From positions 25,130-89,129 of IMG/VR virus record IMGVR_UViG_3300033153_009650: a stretch of DNA of 64,000 bases; one strand, written 5' to 3'. This stretch comes from a virus. The notes under the pieces were generated by a model, which was not told the DNA's origin, ran no database searches, and saw only the letters and a program-made list of their open reading frames with translations. This document shows positions 60,257 to 64,000 of the stretch, piece after piece. Numbering within the stretch: position 1 is the first letter of the stretch; every line of letters starts with the position of its first letter. The translations under genes and the position numbers were made by a program.

Positions 60257-60894
60257 GTTTAGATTTAGCATCAGCAATCGCTACAGCTAAGAATCTATTA
60301 TCTGATCCAGGAGCCTGGCTTATTCTTCTGGAAATTGATACTCCTGCATTAGATGAGCCTTTGAAGTTAGTGCGAAATACTGAAGATATTGTTTGGGATA
60401 GTGAAACCTGGACAGCTTTTCCTTTTGAGCTTGCAGAGTCCAAACAATCTTCTGACGGTATGATTCAATCTATTGCCCTTCGTGTTAGTAATGTTTTGAG
60501 ACAGATAGAAAAATATGTAAATGAGGCTGATGGAGGAACTGATACCACAGTTACTTTGAGGGTTGTTTATAGTGAAGAATTAGCTCTTGATGCTGTAATT
60601 GAGGAAATTTTTAAGGTTGGTAAAATTAGATGTACTAATGATTGGGTAATATTTGAACTTCAACCCGATAGTTTTTTTACTCAACTATTTCCAAGAGATT
60701 TATTTTCTCGAACTTCTTGTAAAAAGAAATTTAAAGGAAGAGAATGCGGATATACAGGTACAATTTATTCTTCTTGTAATAAAGTATTAGAAGATTGCAT
60801 TGCAAGAGGAAATGAATCAAGATTTGGTGGGACCCCATCTATACCAGATGGAATATTTGATGAAGCTGGAGTTGCGCCCAGTTATGCAGAATAA
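60253..60894 (+). CDS. Minor tail protein L-like, with Fe-S-type cysteines
   Basis: 213 residues. LIQEEIDTPALDEPLKLVRN-like strand, VWDSETWTAFPFELAESKQS, and C-terminal CKKKFKGRECGYTGTIYSSC followed by CIARGNESRFGGTPSIPDG. The four-cysteine set and RFGG match the iron-sulfur domain of lambda gpL. Part of the tail tip. Confidence 0.82.
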   Translation: MSLDLASAIATAKNLLSDPGAWLILLEIDTPALDEPLKLVRNTEDIVWDSETWTAFPFELAESKQSSDGMIQSIALRVSNVLRQIEKYVNEADGGTDTTVTLRVVYSEELALDAVIEEIFKVGKIRCTNDWVIFELQPDSFFTQLFPRDLFSRTSCKKKFKGRECGYTGTIYSSCNKVLEDCIARGNESRFGGTPSIPDGIFDEAGVAPSYAE

Positions 60895-60922
60895 GAAGGG
60901 TTGATTATGGGGGTTAGAAAAA

Positions 60923-61324
60923 TTGAAGAATTTCCAAATAAATGATTTGATTGGAAAGCCTTTTAAAGACAAAGCAAGAGGTCCAGATGCTTATGATTGT
61001 TATGGTCTTGTGTTAGAGGTTTTTAGAAGGCAGGGAATAGAAATACCTGATTATGGAGTGGGGTTTGTAACCGAACAAACGGCCCTGATTGATAAGAAAG
61101 TGCAAGAGGTATGGAAAGATTGGGATCAAATTAAAAAACCTATTCCAGGGGGTTTAATTATTTTGGCATTTCCTTTTCCTGGTTGGGCATCACATTTTGG
61201 AGTAATGGTTAATGGTGAAAAGTTTATTAATACCAGAATTAAGACAGGAGTTGTTATTGATCGAATAACTTCTCCTGCTTGGAAGAAAAGAGTTTTAAGC
61301 TTTCATACTTATAAAGGAAATTAA
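60923..61324 (+). CDS. NlpC/P60 tail-tip peptidase, gpK-like
   Basis: 133 residues from a TTG about ten bases after GGGGG. GPDAYDCYGLVLEVFRRQGI has the catalytic Cys in DCYGLV, and GWASHFGVMVNGEKF the His. It is the C-terminal half of lambda K and cleaves cell-wall peptides during entry. An ATG start is not available, so TTG is likely. Confidence 0.82.
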   Translation: MKNFQINDLIGKPFKDKARGPDAYDCYGLVLEVFRRQGIEIPDYGVGFVTEQTALIDKKVQEVWKDWDQIKKPIPGGLIILAFPFPGWASHFGVMVNGEKFINTRIKTGVVIDRITSPAWKKRVLSFHTYKGN

Positions 61325-61326
61325 GG

Positions 61327-64000
61327 ATGAATGAATTGACAATAACTAAAGTTAAAAATCCTTTCATCAAGTCTGATGGCAGAGAGAGGTTTTCTTTAGA
61401 AATTCAAAAAACTTTTACTGTTGGAGATCTCTTAGAATATTGCCAAATTCCTATCCAAAACGCTTCTTATTTTAACGTGGTTATTAATGGTTATGTTTGC
61501 ACCAACTTAAATAAGGTTCTTCAACCAGGAGATTCTATTCTGGTAATTGCAAAACTTCAAAGCGGAGGAGGGGACGGGGGCGGCGGAAAAGATATTATAG
61601 GAACTGTGGCCATGATAGCGGTGATGGTAGCAGCTGTAACCATTGGCAACATTGTAGGTGCACAAGCTGCTGCTGCTGGATGGTCAGCATTTGGAGTTAA
61701 GATGGCTACAGCGGCAACTATGGCTGTTACAGTTGCATCGGGCTCTCTTCTTGTCAATAGTCTACTTCCTTCACCAACAGCTGAATTGCAAGAAGGGGTA
61801 GGGGGGCTTATTGGAGATAGGAAAGCAGATTCTCCGACTTATGGTTTTACAGGAGGACAGACAAGTTTTATTCCTGGTCTCCCTTACCCTGTTTTATATG
61901 GAAAATATCGTCTTGCTGGACAAGTTATTAATCATTGGATTGAAACTAATAATTCTACATATGCACAAACTCTTAAAATGTTACTTTGTATGAGTGAAGG
62001 AATATGTAAAACTCCTGTACAGAGTAAAGATGAAATATATGTAGATAGACAATTAAAGTTTAGTGATATTGAAGAACGCGATTTTGAAGTAACTAAAGGG
62101 GGTCAGGACCAAGCTTCTATTTCGATTGGTGGATTTGAACAGCTTCATCAGTATCGACCCGTTTCTTCAAAGATGACAGTTCGTACCATTTATATGCTTC
62201 ATGGAGATGTTGCCCCTTTTGTAGATTCAAGTGTTTATGGGAAAACGATTACGAATAATAATGTTACTTTGGATGGAGCAGTTAAAAAATTTGGCGCAGG
62301 GTCTATGAAGTTTGATCACACCACAGATTATCTTGAGCTTGCCGCCAGTGATGATTATAGCATGAGTGGAGATTGGAATTTTACTTGTTGGTTATATCGT
62401 GATGCGGAAGTAGCCGGTACTTATTATCATATTATGGGAAGAGTTAAGACAGCTGGTTATAATCAACAAACTATGTACATTTTTAATGACGAATTATATT
62501 TCAAATTTACAGCTAATAATGCTAATAGACTTACAGGATTTAAAGGATCTATTTCTGGTTTACATACTTGGCGATATGTTGAAATATCCAGAGTAGCCCA
62601 CTTCTATTATATGTTTGTTGATGGTGAATTATTAGATAAAGTAGAAGACGAAAGATATCCAGACGATTTTTATGGTGATTGGGGTGTTGCTTTGCGGCTT
62701 GGGACTCTTACAGTTGCAACCGTTGGAGCTTCTTTTATTGGCAGAATAGATGAGGCCCGGTACGAAAAGAAAGCTGGACATACCTCCGATTATGATGTTC
62801 CAACAGCAGCTCCTTCCGATGACTATGGAAAAATAGTTAAAGCAAGAGGAGAGTCAGATAAATTGGTTGCTCATTTTGAAATGCCTTATGGTCTTTATGA
62901 GGTCAATACTTCTGGTGTATTAATAAATCGAAATGTTGATTTTAGTATTGAATATAGAAAACAAATAGAAAATACTTGGATTTTGAGGCAGGCAACGATA
63001 GGTTTTACTTCTGGTGGAACAGCTGAGCCTGTAGAGGATGATGAAATTGAAGGAGGAACAAGTGGGGCAAAAGGAACATTTGTTAGTGCTGATGTTACTG
63101 CTGGAACATGGGGAGGAGGAGATGCTGCCGGAACTATGATTTTAAAGGACATAACTGGTGAATTTGAAACTTCTGAAATTTTAAAAGATAATACTCAAGG
63201 CGTGGCAGATATTGCAACAGCATCAGCATCAGCAAGTGACCTTCAACATTTTGAAAGAATTACAGCGGCAGTTAGAACACCTGTCAGAAAACAATATGAG
63301 ATAGTAAGTTTGGATCGTGATAAGTATGAAGTCCGAGTTACTCGTTTGACTATCGAAGAAACTGAAACTAAGTATGTTTCAGACTTGTTTTGGGTTGGAT
63401 TAGATGAAATTTTAGATATTCAATTAGATTATCCTGGCTTATCTTTATTGGCTTTGAGTATTCAAGCTTCGGAGCAGCTTAAAAGTTTTTCACCAACCAT
63501 TGGAGCTAATTGGAATCGTGGCATTATCGAAGTACCCGATTGGTTTCCATTGCATAGAGATTTTTTAGAATATGTGAAGGTTGATCCTAACTCCCATATA
63601 TCTCTTTTGGATTGGAGGGTTGATTTTGACGGTCTTGATAGCGATGAGGATGCATATCTTTATAAGGATATGGGCGTAGATTGTTTTGATGGGGATTTCA
63701 AGTTTTATCTTGAGTGTGAACTTACTGAAGCGGCGGCTGATGGAATAGCTTTTATATTTGTTTTAGCTAATCTGATTAATGATTGTAAAGGAATCGATAA
63801 TGCAAGTGGTGATTATTTAGGAATATCTTTGCAAGGGTTTTTGACTGATGAATTAGCTCCAACCTCATGTTGCACTGACCCTGATAATGATCAGGATAAT
63901 ACGACTGGGTGGACAGCCGGTGCTGCCACGATAATATCTGAGCCTGGAGGGGTAACAGGAAATAGATTAAAAGTTACTGCTGATCCTGGTTCTTCGGGAT
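61327..64000 (+). CDS. Central tail-tip protein, I/J-like, with inserted LamG-type domain (cut by right edge)
   Basis: About 891 residues visible. The first 90 residues are a ubiquitin-like domain ending in a Gly-rich linker (GGGGDGGGG-like), as in lambda gpI. A hydrophobic stretch VAMIAVMVAAVTIGNIVGAQ follows. Then the J-like core: FIPGLPYPVLYGKYRLAGQV, LLCMSEGICKTPVQSKDEIY, and VRTIYMLHGDVAPFVD. Around residues 300-480 a LamG/concanavalin-like domain is inserted (FGAGSMKFDHTTDYLELAAS, GRIDEARYE). Host receptor contact. ATG with AAGG upstream. Continues past the window. Confidence 0.85.
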   Translation, partial: MNELTITKVKNPFIKSDGRERFSLEIQKTFTVGDLLEYCQIPIQNASYFNVVINGYVCTNLNKVLQPGDSILVIAKLQSGGGDGGGGKDIIGTVAMIAVMVAAVTIGNIVGAQAAAAGWSAFGVKMATAATMAVTVASGSLLVNSLLPSPTAELQEGVGGLIGDRKADSPTYGFTGGQTSFIPGLPYPVLYGKYRLAGQVINHWIETNNSTYAQTLKMLLCMSEGICKTPVQSKDEIYVDRQLKFSDIEERDFEVTKGGQDQASISIGGFEQLHQYRPVSSKMTVRTIYMLHGDVAPFVDSSVYGKTITNNNVTLDGAVKKFGAGSMKFDHTTDYLELAASDDYSMSGDWNFTCWLYRDAEVAGTYYHIMGRVKTAGYNQQTMYIFNDELYFKFTANNANRLTGFKGSISGLHTWRYVEISRVAHFYYMFVDGELLDKVEDERYPDDFYGDWGVALRLGTLTVATVGASFIGRIDEARYEKKAGHTSDYDVPTAAPSDDYGKIVKARGESDKLVAHFEMPYGLYEVNTSGVLINRNVDFSIEYRKQIENTWILRQATIGFTSGGTAEPVEDDEIEGGTSGAKGTFVSADVTAGTWGGGDAAGTMILKDITGEFETSEILKDNTQGVADIATASASASDLQHFERITAAVRTPVRKQYEIVSLDRDKYEVRVTRLTIEETETKYVSDLFWVGLDEILDIQLDYPGLSLLALSIQASEQLKSFSPTIGANWNRGIIEVPDWFPLHRDFLEYVKVDPNSHISLLDWRVDFDGLDSDEDAYLYKDMGVDCFDGDFKFYLECELTEAAADGIAFIFVLANLINDCKGIDNASGDYLGISLQGFLTDELAPTSCCTDPDNDQDNTTGWTAGAATIISEPGGVTGNRLKVTADPGSSG

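Noticed and set aside
1-64000. CRISPR array, integrase, transposase or reverse transcriptase
   Set aside because: No spaced short repeats of array type and no such protein motifs were found on either strand.

Overview
This window is one continuous stretch of an AT-rich, tightly packed double-stranded DNA phage genome, or a prophage-like element without visible lysogeny genes. Genes on the minus strand (about 1-25,060) encode replication, nucleotide metabolism and DNA modification. A non-coding divergent region (about 25,090-26,070) separates them from plus-strand genes (26,069-64,000) that encode packaging, head and tail. The tail genes follow the order of lambda-type siphoviruses: tail terminator, tube, frameshifted chaperone pair, tape measure, then L-, K- and I/J-like tip proteins. 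Lipoproteins with lipoboxes, Sec signal peptides and an LpxD-like acyltransferase point to a Gram-negative bacterial host. No integrase, repressor, tRNA or CRISPR array was seen. The host cannot be named from the sequence.

Left arm, read right to left. First come small early genes (21,066-25,000), including a DUF1874/AcrIII-1-like anti-CRISPR ring nuclease (23,342-23,848) in a patch that looks richer in GC than its surroundings. Then follow lipoproteins, a SNF2/SMARCAL1-like helicase, a TOPRIM primase, a replication-initiator-like protein, a DnaB-type helicase and a clamp-like protein. Next are queD, queE, folE, a radical SAM enzyme, a Vsr-like endonuclease, queC, two SAM methyltransferases, a HAD phosphatase-like protein and a DpdA-type transglycosylase. 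The arm ends with a sliding clamp, a helicase-methyltransferase fusion, a DUF1937 protein and the start of a DNA polymerase III alpha subunit. FolE, QueD, QueE and QueC make preQ0 from GTP, and DpdA would exchange it for guanine in phage DNA. The radical SAM enzyme, methyltransferases and HAD protein in the same operon could alter the base further.

Right arm. HNH endonuclease, TerS, TerL, portal, a permuted NlpC/P60 protein, small genes, a sigma-factor-like protein, an SPP1 gp7/Mu F-type head protein, a Com-like zinc finger and a terminator come first. Next come a DUF2213 protein with an in-frame TGA near its start, a decoration protein and an encapsulin-like major capsid protein, the last two behind identical 46-bp leaders. 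An island of about 11 kb (39,373-50,244) interrupts the structural operon. It holds glycosyltransferases, a 4,6-dehydratase, a LmbE deacetylase, an LpxD-like acyltransferase, a radical SAM enzyme, a methyltransferase and a sulfotransferase, and looks like a sugar synthesis and attachment pathway. After it come a head-completion protein, three successive genes with Sec-type signal peptides (probable adhesion proteins), small membrane proteins, and the tail module up to a J-like tip protein cut by the right edge.

Most promising for new biology: the expanded 7-deazaguanine cluster, the ring nuclease, the glycan island, the TGA codon in DUF2213, the sigma-like and Com-like genes in the head operon, and several duplicated DNA segments.
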